In this document: in pieces, positions 1-9,954 of the stretch
Layout: each line of letters opens with the position of its first letter
Numbering within the stretch: the stretch's first letter is position 1
Assembly (NCBI GenBank): GCA_038380435.1
Contig: JAWZYU010000034.1
Span: 36,704,901 to 36,768,900 of the forward strand
Source: Ryuthela nishihirai
Taxonomy: Eukaryota; Arthropoda; Arachnida; Araneae; Heptathelidae
DNA: 64,000 bases
Reading direction: 5' to 3'
Program-made: the position numbers and the translations under genes
Notes under the pieces: generated by a model
What the model saw: only the letters and a program-made list of their open reading frames with translations
Told to the model about the DNA's origin: nothing
Database searches by the model: none

Positions 1-1905
1 AATTTGGAGAATAAATTTTTTAAATTGTATATAAGTCTGGATTAAGTGTGGTAGTTCCAGTACTGAGTTTAAGCATTTTAATTAATAATGATCTGGGAGG
101 ATTATAATTAAGAATATATTGAATATTAGGAGAAATATTGAATCTAAAATTATTTTGCATGCAACCATTGATTTTAAAATAGATATTTGTTAAGTAAAAT
201 TCATGGTTATTAATTAATTTTTAAATTGATTACAAAAATAAATTGTTTGTGTAATATTAGGTAGTTTTGCAGCATTTTTTGCAAGCTCGTCGGCTTTTTC
301 ATTGCCTACTATATCACAGTCAGCAGGGATCCACTGTAGTGTAATATTATTTTTTAGATATCTTATGATAAAGTCTGTCAGTGTCAGCAATTGGTAAAAA
401 AATTGTAAATAATCAGTGTAGTATAGAACTTGTCTTAAAACGTTTAAGGCACATTTAGAGTCGGAATAGATAACAATATTTTTATTTGAAAATGTTTGAG
501 CAATATAAATGAATATCTCAATTATAGCAATAATTTCGGCTTGTGTTATGGAAATAATTGATGGTAGTCTAAAAGATTTAGAATAAATAGTTGAAGGAAT
601 GTAGAAAGCAGCTGACGCTGCATTTATATCTGTTTAGAGTGAGCCATCAGTATAGATACTGATATGATTATGGTATTTAATTTTGCAGTATGAATTTGTA
701 ATTATTTTTAGGGTTTCTGAAGAAAATAATTTTTTGGAAAGGATGCCTGGTAGATTTTCTTGATTGGATGATCTATAGAGACTCCAATCCGTAATGTAGT
801 GAAATATCTCCCCTGAGGTGGAAATATTGAAAACAATTTTTAATAGGGGATCATCGTCTGAAATTAAATGATATTTCTTAAAAAAAACTTTTGGATTTTC
901 AAGAAAATTTATAATAAAGGGATGAAATGTGATTTTCAATCGAAGTCTAATTAGATATTTTATGAGAAGAATTCTTGTTCTGATATGAAATGGGGCTACT
1001 GATGTTTCTCCAATTAAAGCGATAGTAGAAGCTCTTCCATAAAGGCCCAAAGCAGATTTGAGGTATTAATTTTGGAGTGTATGAAATTTTTTGAGATTTT
1101 GCTCACCAATTCCAACTGAAAATTCTAACCCATATTCAATTTTAGATCGAATTAAATTTTTGTATAAGGATACTTGGGTGGAGTTCGCCGGTTTGTGGCA
1201 GATAAACATCTGAAAAAGTTTAATAATTTACAACCTTTACTATATTGTTGAGTGAGATGTGTTTTCCAATTAAGCCATGAATCCAAATTAATTCCCAAAT
1301 ATTTAAATGTGTTAACTTGGTTAATTTGTTGATTGTCTATATATAATTTAATTACTTGTGGGGTTCATTTGAATTTAATGAAAGGTAAACAAACAGTTTT
1401 ATCTAAATTAATTGTTAGATCCCAAGTTTTACAATGATCAAATATTTTATAAATTTGAGTTTGTAATCTGTTTTATAATTTTAAAATATTTTTGTCACTG
1501 CTCCAGATTACAATGTCGTCAGCGAATGTTGCAAATTTAATTTTTGGGTAGTGGTTATTGAAGAGATCAGATAAGTAAATATTAAAGAGAATCGGACTCA
1601 AAATTGATCCTTGAGCGATTCCCTGTGTCATTCCAAATTGAGCAGAAAAATTACCATTAATTTTAACCTGGAAAAATTTTTTTGCTAAAATAAAATGTAA
1701 GAATTGAAGGGTATTTCCATTAAGATTTAAATTTATTAATTTATGTAAGAGACCTTTTTGCCAGACTGAGTCGAATGCAAGTGACAAGTCAAAAAAATAG
1801 CTACTGAAGTTTGGTTTTTGCTTTTTGCAATGTGAATGTCAGTAATAAGTGTAGAAACACATTCTTTAGAGAATTTACCTCTTCTGAAGCCAAGACCTCC
1901 CATTG
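1..1905 (-). mobile_element. Non-LTR retrotransposon fragment with RT and RNase H (I/Jockey-like group)
   Basis: On the minus strand the order is a truncated fingers region (GFRRGKFS), then LAFDSVW, QGSILSPILFNIYLSDL and the catalytic FADDIVIW of reverse transcriptase (about 1480-1790). A thumb and connection follow. An RNase H domain comes next, with YTDGS (about 634-660), SDSKCAL (about 450) and WIPADCDIVGNEKADELAK (about 260-330). Stops and frame changes show it is dead. It is 5'-truncated near 1905 and continues past the left window edge. A C-terminal RNase H points to the I/R1/Jockey-related LINEs; the exact clade is not settled. Confidence 0.75.
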
Positions 1906-2389
1906 TTGTAATGTATAATAAATAAATAAATAAAAAAACATAACGCTACTCCAGCTCCCGCTCTCAGCCAATCGCAAAATTCTTTCACTCTTATTGGCTG
2001 AGCCTACGGCGGTCAGAATCCGTCAACTCACAGCTCGAGTCTATCTCCAAATTGTTTTGATATTCCCCCCATCTTTTAAAATCGACTTCACCCTATCAAA
2101 ATTAATTATTTTCTAATCCAAATGATATTGTTTTTGATATTCCCCAAGCCCCCACTTTTCTGCTTTCTTTTCTATGAATTATAACGACTATCTACCATCT
2201 ATGGAGCACTTTTCGATCTTCGGCGACCATCGGCTTTCAGCCTCTTCCATTTAGCTTTTGATCAAAATTCATCTCAAATTCGTTAACAACCACTGAAGAC
2301 ACTACCTTGTGGACCTGATGATAAGTGGGCCGAGGCCCCCTTTACAAATAGGTCCAGTTACGATAGAAGGATGTTTAAGAAGAAGAAGG
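1906..2389. other. Unassigned stretch with AATA microsatellite and inverted CCAAT motifs
   Basis: An (AATA)n run at about 1915-1935 abuts the LINE truncation point. CCAATCGC and ATTGGCTGAG lie about 40 bases apart near 1970-2010 and look like inverted CCAAT boxes, perhaps from a transposon promoter. I see no gene. Confidence 0.4.
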
Positions 2390-4090
2390 ACAGCCTCTAA
2401 CTTATAGGACCTCTAGTCGACACATGGTACCTTACGTTCTATCAAATCTTTCTCTTTGTGAGAACCATTCCATAAAGAGGAACTTGGAAAGCCTTTCTTA
2501 GAAAAATCAAGCCTCCAGCTCAATTTGCCGTGCTGTGTCCACTTTTCATTCTCAATAGGCCATTACCAGTCACATCGAAAGAAGAATCACATTCCAGTAC
2601 AATGTGCATGATTGTCTCAGTGGCATTAGGACATAGATTATATTTTTCCGAACAGTTTTGGAATTTACTGAGTCTTTTATTCGTTTCCAAAGAACCAGAT
2701 CTAGCCTTACATAGAAGTGAACTACCAATGCGATTATCCATGTAAGTTTCTTTGGTGTACACAGTCTTCCTATCATAGACTTGCCTTAGGTTTGGAATAT
2801 CAGTTAGTTCTCTTCTCCATAAATCACGTGAAGATCTCTTTGCACCTTTAATAATTTTATTTTTCTATCCCACATCAATTTTAGAATTCCAAGATCCTGA
2901 TTTAGGATCGAATTTTCTATCTATAGCAAGAGTTCTTCTAAACCACCCAGAATTTCGTACTCAAGGAGCAAGTACCCTACCATATTCAAACACTTTTCTG
3001 GCTATTCTGTTTTCATTCATATTGTGAAGGCGACCTAAAAAATTAAGTTTGCTTTGTGTTTCTCTGCTTTCAAATGTGTTCCAACCCCTTTCTCCTTGAA
3101 TCACTATATTAGGAGTTAGGTTTGCACTTAACTGATTTGCTCAACCAATCTGGATCTGTGACACTTCACAAACTTTTCTCAGGTTTGAAAAGAAAGCAAA
3201 GAGCGCTAAAGCCATAAGTCATAGCTAGTACAACAGCAACAGATTTCCAAAATATTCGGTGACCTCACGTCTATTATAAGAGAATATAGCTTTGTTTTTT
3301 ATAATTCCAATGTACTGATAAATTTTTTTCCTAACAATATCTTCATGAATATTCAGAAAATTTGGTTCTTGACTGAAGGTATTGCCCAACAAGTCCACTA
3401 TACAAATTCGATGATTTCCAAACTTGACATGAGGTATATGTTCCTTGCAATTCCAAGCCACCAGCATACATTTTTAGGGCTAAAATTAATTTTAGAGTTC
3501 CCGCAAAAATCATTCACAATATTTACTAAATTCTCCATTCCCGTTCTATCTGGGGGCGTGGGTGGCTCAGTCGGTAGCGCGCCAGGCTCGTAATCTGTAA
3601 TTCCCAGGTTCGAGTCCCAGTTGGGTCAGAGTTGAGATTTATCTCTGCAAAACTCCCTGCCCTGCCTATGGTCAGTAGGGGACACCGATGGGCTTATAAA
3701 GGCCGCCGTCCGTCGGATGGGACGTTAAGCTGTGGCACTGTGTACGGGAGAGTCATATCCTGTGCACCTTAAAGAACATGCTGGATGGCCTTGACGGGAG
3801 GCTACCATCTGCCTCCCAACAGCTGTTCCAGTGGGTTCCCTCCCCCAACCTTCTCTGAGCCTTCGGGGTCCATGTGACCTGGCCATTTAACCCATAGTGT
3901 GCAAAAAAAGTGCCGCTCAGAGGTAAAACAACCCAACCTCTTCTATCTTCAGCGAAAATCATAATGTCATCAGCAAAGAACAAACCTTGAATTTTATACT
4001 TTTCAGTCCCTTTTAGAAAATCAGGAATATTAAATCCGTCATTGCATTCTTTTAGGTGCCAGAATCAAGACTTTTGCATTCCTTCGGGGG
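2390..4090 (-). mobile_element. Second non-LTR retrotransposon fragment, split by a SINE1
   Basis: Minus-strand reading gives a reverse transcriptase active site KIQGLFFADDIMIFAED (about 3945-4010). After a SINE1 insertion (3552-3938) come thumb-like frames (GRLHNMNENRIARKVFEYGR, about 2950-3050). A C-terminal zinc-knuckle-like CPNATETIMHIVLECD follows near 2580-2640. The SINE is flanked by ttctatct on both sides, so the two halves were one element. The 5' end is missing and several frameshifts exist. The clade is uncertain. Confidence 0.65.
3552..3938 (+). mobile_element. SINE1, full length
   Basis: The tRNA-like head carries an A box (TGGCTCAGTCGG) and a B box (GGTTCGAGTCC) and ends in the AACAACCCAACC tail. 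An 8-bp target duplication ttctatct flanks it. It interrupts the LINE at 2390-4090. Confidence 0.9.
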
Positions 4091-4194
4091 GAAAAGCTAT
4101 CAATCTTCGAAGGCTTTATAGTAAGACTTGGTAGCTTGATCGATTTATTATTTAATAAACGCAAACACGTAATTCATACCATCTATACGTTAGA

Positions 4195-4371
4195 GTAAGG
4201 GTTGTCAACGTTGGGTACGCCGTGAGAGCTCAAAAGTCGCTAGATCTAGTAACAAAGTTGCTAAGTTGGCATTACTATAACTATAGTTTTATCTATCTAT
4301 ACAAGGGGTAGCCAGTTACATACACATTTCCGGGTGTTAAGTGAAGAATAAAAGGTTCAGAAACACCGTCT
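4195..4371 (-). mobile_element. hAT-like MITE, copy 1
   Basis: The stretch is the reverse complement of 42726-42920 with scattered changes. The ends resemble AGTGGTTCTCAACTTT and the CGTACCCC/GCATACCCC signatures common in nonautonomous hAT elements. Confidence 0.5.
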
Positions 4372-4394
4372 TTGAGTACAATCTTAATTCAGCT

Positions 4395-4690
4395 GAACAA
4401 TGTTCTATGCGAACAAACCCACTAGTGCAGCAAATTCAGGATCCGTAATCAAGCTCAGAGCCATATATCTGTCCAGTCCAGAGGGTTTATATGGTCAGCA
4501 CCAGGACCCTGTGTGGTTGACCACTCCTCAGCAGGGTAGAAAAAAAAAAGTAGCCATAGTTGTCCAGATCAGTAGGCCACGCTAATCTGGCAGCCCTCCC
4601 CTTCCGTTCACTTCCACAAGAGAGTATCTCTTTTGAAAGGTACTAACGGTCTGCACCACGAGAAGGCGGGGTCGGGCATTAGCTAACCGA
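4395..4690 (-). mobile_element. 5' UTR fragment of the RTE-like LINE
   Basis: It matches the 5' segment of the LINE at 18900-19195 in the same orientation, including TGCACCACGAGAAGGCGGGG and the AGAGTATCTCTTTTGAAAGG block. No coding region is attached. Confidence 0.65.
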
Positions 4691-5204
4691 TGCAATCTCG
4701 GTTAATCCAATTCATGTATTAGGGTTATTCATGGATCCATGAGTTATTCTTAATATAGAACAGCTGTCTTGAAACTTTTTTTTAGCTCTGGGACACTTTC
4801 ATAATTGTCCAAAGTCTCGTGGTATCAAAGAATAATTTATAGAAACTTCTGCATTTAAAGACTTAATATGACTTATATCAAGGATGCACAATATTTTTAT
4901 GAAAAGGATTATGTGCAACATTAAAAGGCGTTTTCCTTAACCCTTCTGCCACTAATCATCGGAAGCCAAGTACGGTGAAATTTCTTTAGCATTTGAGGAA
5001 ACTTCAACTTGCAACTATACCGAGAGATCCCGCTTCTTTAAATTGTGAAATAATATTAAAAAATTACATTACTCCACTCCTATTAGAATACTGAAACCTT
5101 TGACCAACACTCCCTCCTCACCCCACTTCCCCCCCCCCCCACCTTTGCTGTTTTTCTGAATTATTCGCAATCCCTTTTCCCCTGTTCAGTCATCTCATAT
5201 TACT
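4691..5204. other. No gene seen
   Basis: AT-rich sequence with a poly-C run near 5128. I recognise neither an exon nor a repeat family. Confidence 0.4.
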
Positions 5205-5641
5205 GTTATTCAATTTTCCGGATGTATATTCCTCCTTTTACCTCGTTTATTATCATATTCACTTTCATATTATATGCAAGTCTTCGTATTTGAGTCTTGT
5301 TAGCATTTGAATTATGTATCAAATGGCTATTCAATTTCTGTACACATTTCTCCGCAAAATTACCCGCCCTGCCCACGGTCAGTAGGGGACACCGATGGAC
5401 TTGGAAAGGCCACCGTCTGTCGGATGGGACGTTAAACCGTGGCCCCGTGTGCGGGAGAGCCATACCCTGTGCACGTTAAAGAACACGCTGGATAGCCTTG
5501 ACGGGAGGCTACCATCCGTCTCCCAACAGCTATTCTATTGGGTCCCTTCCCCAACGTTCTCTGAGCCATCGGGGTCCATGTGACCTGGCCATTTAGCCCA
5601 TGGTGTGCAAAAAAGTGCCGCTCAGAGGTAAAACAACCAAA
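5205..5641 (+). repeat. Inverted duplicate of 13335-13790 containing a truncated SINE1
   Basis: About 140 bp of flank (5205-5349) plus a SINE1 lacking its tRNA head (5350-5641) recurs in reverse complement at 13335-13790. The SINE is bracketed by ctgtacacattt at both ends here. That target duplication marks an ordinary 5'-truncated insertion. Confidence 0.75.
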
Positions 5642-6827
5642 CTCTGTACACATTTTTGTATTTTCTTTGATATTTCTTTTCCATTTTCCAAATGTACTGG
5701 AAAAATCAATCAAGTCACTAGAACATGTAAATTAGCATCTAAAATTACCTGAGCATTTGTTATACTGTGGTTATACCCTGGCATGGAATAAATTATAAAA
5801 TGAAAATAATAGTTAACATGACTACTCTGTAGTTCACATGATTTGTGGTATTGTCATAAACCAGATATTCCCAAGTTTTTGGGGCAGAACGTCCTATTTT
5901 GCCAAGTATTTTTTCTAACGCCTCGGTTATGTCAATCTGTGAACTGTTCGATATTCCATTTCATCCATTTCCATACTTTCTCAAGAAAACGTTCCCATTG
6001 GAAACACTCGCATAAACGCTTAAGACTGATTTATTCGTTCACTCTGCATATCTGTAAATCAGGATTATAACTTTATTTATTTACTAATTTATTTAGAATT
6101 CATTTTTGGCAGCAGAGAATTCTTTCAGCTGACCCTGTTCCTGTTGTTTTTAATTTCGAATTAACTCCTGAGCTCAAATTTAGTACTAACATTTCGAATT
6201 TAAAATTGTATGATCAGTTTTCTTAGTATAAAAGTGACACTTAAGCAAGGCTTGTTCAGAAGAGCCAGCGGAACATATCTGGCCATTAGAACCTCTTGAT
6301 CTGAAATTTTTTCTTGTCAGAAGTATTTGCTATTTTCATTTAGATCAAGAGGTTAAATCTGAGCTGCGGCAGAAGGGGGCAAGACGGAGAGCCCCCTCCC
6401 CTGTAAAATTTAATCGAAAAAATATTTTCAGTATGAGGTGTGTGAAAAAAAATTTACATTTCTTTGAAAAACACACGAGAAAACGTTTTCCCGTTTATTC
6501 GTTATCCTCTTTCCGTTTTCTCATTTATTTCTTAAGGGAATGTAAATATTTATTGTTGTCAGAAGAATTTATTTTCGTTTATTGAGAAAAATAGTTTTCA
6601 TGTGTATTTTCAATAATTCGTTCTGTTCTAATAAGTAACTTTGTTTTAGAATCTCCTTAATTGTGTTATCGTATGATGTCTGCATGATTCCTTACTTGCA
6701 ACTGCAATCATTTAATGAATATCTCGACCTAAATATTTCTATCTTGAAACACTGGATTCGTTTTTGCCCCTCCTCCCGGAAAACTTTCTGCAGGCGCCCA
6801 TGTAAGTAACGCAGATTACTCTTAGTG
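5642..6827. other. No gene seen; short inverted repeat near 6290-6355
   Basis: AACCTCTTGATCT near 6290 is mirrored by AGATCAAGAGGTT near 6342, with a loop of about 40 bases. The rest is AT-rich and unassigned. Confidence 0.4.
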
Positions 6828-7070
6828 ACGTGTTTTTCCTCTGAGCGGCACTTTTTTATACACAATGGGCTAAAAGGCCAGGTCACAAGGACCCCGAGGA
6901 TTCAGAGAAGGTTGGAGTGAACCCACTGGACTCCGTTCAAGTTCATCAGGCATATTCTTTAACGCGTACAGAGTATGGCTCTCCCACACACGGAGACAGC
7001 TTAATGTCCCAAGCTGACGAACGTCATCCTTTCCAAGCCATCGGTGTCTCCTGACACAGGGCAGGGCGAA
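6828..7070 (-). mobile_element. SINE1, diverged and lacking its tRNA head
   Basis: It runs from cctctgagcggcac to the gggcagggcg block and is more diverged than most copies. The left boundary of the segmental duplication falls within it. Confidence 0.75.
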
Positions 7071-7245
7071 GAGTTTGCACCCAATGGACTAAATCGCCAA
7101 GTCAAAAGGTTGGGGAAAGGAGACCAACTGGACAGCTGTTAGGAGACAAACCCCACTCCCCTATCAAAATCATCGAGTGTGTTCTTTAACATGCCCAAGA
7201 TTATTTTTCCTGCACGGCAACTACGTCCTTCCGATGGACGACAGC
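7071..7245 (-). mobile_element. Old SINE1 fragment shared by both duplication copies
   Basis: Matches to cacccaatggactaaat, ggacagctgttaggagaca and gtgttctttaacatgc show a SINE1 relic. The same relic occurs at 60302-60510, so it predates the duplication. Confidence 0.65.
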
Positions 7246-8212
7246 TGTCTTCCCCCCTCGCCAGAAAAAGAATTGACGAAAAATTAATGTTCCCAACTCC
7301 GGGAAATGAAATCTCACCTTCTCAGCTGCTGCAGATTATATACGTTAAGACTTTCAGAAGAAAGCAGCAACAATGAATTTTGTAGCGATTACTTTTCCAA
7401 ACAAAATAACATGGTAAATATTTTTACTTCTAGCAAGCTCCCCTGTTTGGAATTTCGTCTTGAAACTGGCCATTTCATCTTTGACAACCATAAACACCAT
7501 CAATTTTCGAAGTATTTATTCCGATGAATTATGGCTGCCACAGACATTCTCCATTAATACAAATATAAATTTCTTTTTCCATGTATTTCCAATTGTAAGT
7601 TATCACTTTCGCTTTTGGGACTCCTTAGTTCCATTATCGAATGATGTTTGCCTGATTGCAGTTTTCTCAACTGTGCACATTAATGAATGGATCTACCTAT
7701 TTGTACCTTGAAGCATTGCGTCGCTTTTTCACCTCCCCCTGAAAAAAATTTCCCTACAAAATTATGAAGAGCAAGTCTATGGAGAGATGTGATCTTAGTT
7801 ATGAAATGTGTCAAAATGGGATGGAATAATTTATATTTCCGTTTTTTTATTTCCCTGTATTTTTGCAGTTTTGATTACGTGCAGACAAAGTTATTAAAAC
7901 TGATCAATATATTGACAAAATATGCCTTCAACCGAATGCTGGATCCCAAACCTCCAAGCTGTCGATGATTATATTAGATTGAGATCCAACTTCCTAAATA
8001 TACTTTACGAGGAAATCAATAAGTGCATCTTTTCTTTTAGACAGTTATTCAGACTCCTATACGACCATGAAAGCAAAATACTTTTATGAACCAATATTTA
8101 TCTCTAGCACTAGTATATCGAACTTTAACCTCGAATACCCGTCGGAACCAAATTTTTATGTTTCTCAGACCCAGTATACCCTTGGGTCAAATTTTAGTTC
8201 TCTAGCGACAGT

Positions 8213-8411
8213 AAAGCCTTCCCGTGGCCGAGTGGTTAGCACGCTTGGCTACTGATCTACGGGACCTGGATTCGAGCCCCAGATAAGGCATGGCTGTTTG
8301 TATCGTTTTTCTGCTGCCATCCTCTCAGACCTTCTACTCTGGCATATAAACTGACAGGCTCCTGTCAGACCTCTGTGGCAAGCAGCTGCTTGAGGGGAAA
8401 TTTATTTTATT
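8213..8411 (+). mobile_element. SINE2, present only in duplication copy A
   Basis: The tRNA-like head (GTGGCCGAGTGGTTAGC, B box GATTCGAGCCC) is followed by the CTGCCATCCTCTCAGA body and the GCTGCTTGAGGGG tail. Near-identical 13-bp copies of tagtgacagtaaa flank it. Copy B (around 61833) has the empty site. Confidence 0.9.
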
Positions 8412-9371
8412 TTTCATTAGTGACAGTAAATAAAATTTGCGTTTGAGATCAAACTCTAAATACTCACAGGCACCAATTTTTAGCTCTGTAGCACAGGAAG
8501 ATCTAAATATTGCCTCCAAGGAACCTCTGGACGGAAAATTCATGTTTCCGAGATCTACGACCCGAAACACCCCCAGAAAATAATTTTCACGTTCCTAGCA
8601 CTCTTCGATAAGCATCTGAACTAGGCACGATTTCCATTTGATCTTGAGGGATACAACGAATGTCAAATTTCTGACATTTCCAGAGATTTACGATCCGGAT
8701 AAACCCCTAGGTTCAAATTTTCAAAGCTCTACCATTTCTGCATCATAGCTAGAATTAGAGTTTTTTCTCTTGTTTGATTCAATCGTTTGTATAAGTGTCG
8801 GGAAAATTCGACTGAAAATAATTGAAGATTACAACACTTTTCTGACATAATTTTGAACACTATCCATTCGCTATTAAAAGAATTACAAAAATCTAAATAT
8901 TCCAGATATCGTATTATTTTAAACGACTTAAAACTATTAACGAAAGTAACTTAAGAGAATTACTATAGTAACATATATAGACGAATTTTTAAAAGCTGTG
9001 CATTATTTCAATTTTCTTGATTTTAAGTTGTTTTTGAAATACTAGGGTTTATTCTTAAATCTTCCTTAACTGTTTTTTAATGATGAATTTAAGGAAAATA
9101 AGATAGATTTAAGAATATTTTGGCTATCCTTAAATCTTTCCTTCAAAAAAATATGCCAAAGAAGTTACGGTGTTTTTTGACATACCCAGGCAGCTTTAAA
9201 TTTTCTGTGCAATACCGATTCATTATTCAAGTCTACTAAACATTTCTCTACACTGTGAATCGAAGGAAATCATCCCATTCTTAATGAACGAAACCTGAAA
9301 TCAGATTTTTTTTAGCAGATTTGGTCTTTTTCCCTCTGAGTGCTTGCAGATGAAATTTTAAAGGATTAAGC

Positions 9372-9612
9372 GTACGTCCCGTGGTCGAGTGGTTAGTGCG
9401 CTTGGCTACTGATATACGGGACCTGGGTTCGAGCCCCGCGGCTATTGATCTACGGGACCTGGGTTCGAGCCCCGGGTAAGGCATGGATGTTCGTGTTGTT
9501 TTCTGCTGAGGTCCTGCCATCCTCTCAGATCTTCTACTGTGGCATATAAACTGACAGACCTCTGTGGCAAGCAGCTGCTTGAGGGGGTATTTATTGTTTT
9601 TATTTAAGTGTA
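9372..9612 (+). mobile_element. SINE2 with internally duplicated B-box segment
   Basis: It is at the same locus as the SINE2 of copy B (62800-63000), so it predates the duplication. About 40 bp containing the B box is tandemly repeated here (9400-9478), giving two B boxes. The tail is a T-rich run. Confidence 0.85.
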
Positions 9613-9745
9613 AATACAAATTTTTTTTTTTTTTTTTAGCAGGGAAAGATTACTCTTTTTCGGCCATGCTGCCCGGCAGTTATTAAAAAGATCTAGGTAG
9701 TTGTAACACTAAAAATGTTAAAACGCAGATATTCAGAAAGAAAAC

Positions 9746-9751
9746 TTTATT
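9746..9751 (-). terminator. Polyadenylation signal AATAAA of JHAMT-like gene
   Basis: CAATAAAG lies about 58 bases past the stop codon in transcript sense. The same signal sits at 63103-63108 behind the duplicated terminal exon, which supports a real 3' end in both copies. Confidence 0.65.
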
Positions 9752-9808
9752 GAAAGTCAATTGAATAATATTAATACAATAAATCTAACTAAGTCTTGAA
9801 TACAACAA

Positions 9809-9954
9809 TCAAACTTTTCTGAAAATTCCACTAACGGTTCTCAACGGTACGGTTTCTCCGCATTGCTTTTTATATTCGTTGTAAAAGTTGTTAAAAAACT
9901 CTTCTCTCATCAATGGGGGTAGTTCCGAGAAGACATTACGAGATTTTAACAAAT
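9809..9954 (-). CDS. Exon 7 (terminal) of JHAMT-like gene
   Basis: The acceptor ttttttcag precedes DLLKSRNVFSELPPLMREEF, and the frame closes at TGA 9811-9809 after GIFRKV. The entry phase matches exon 6 exactly. The pattern of a proline followed by basic and acidic helix residues resembles the JHAMT C terminus. A second, damaged copy of this exon is at 63166-63309. Confidence 0.8.

Noticed and set aside
3753..3983. An open frame that starts with the LINE active site (FFADDIMIFAED) and runs into SINE1
   Set aside because: It crosses the insertion boundary marked by the ttctatct duplication, so it is a chance fusion.
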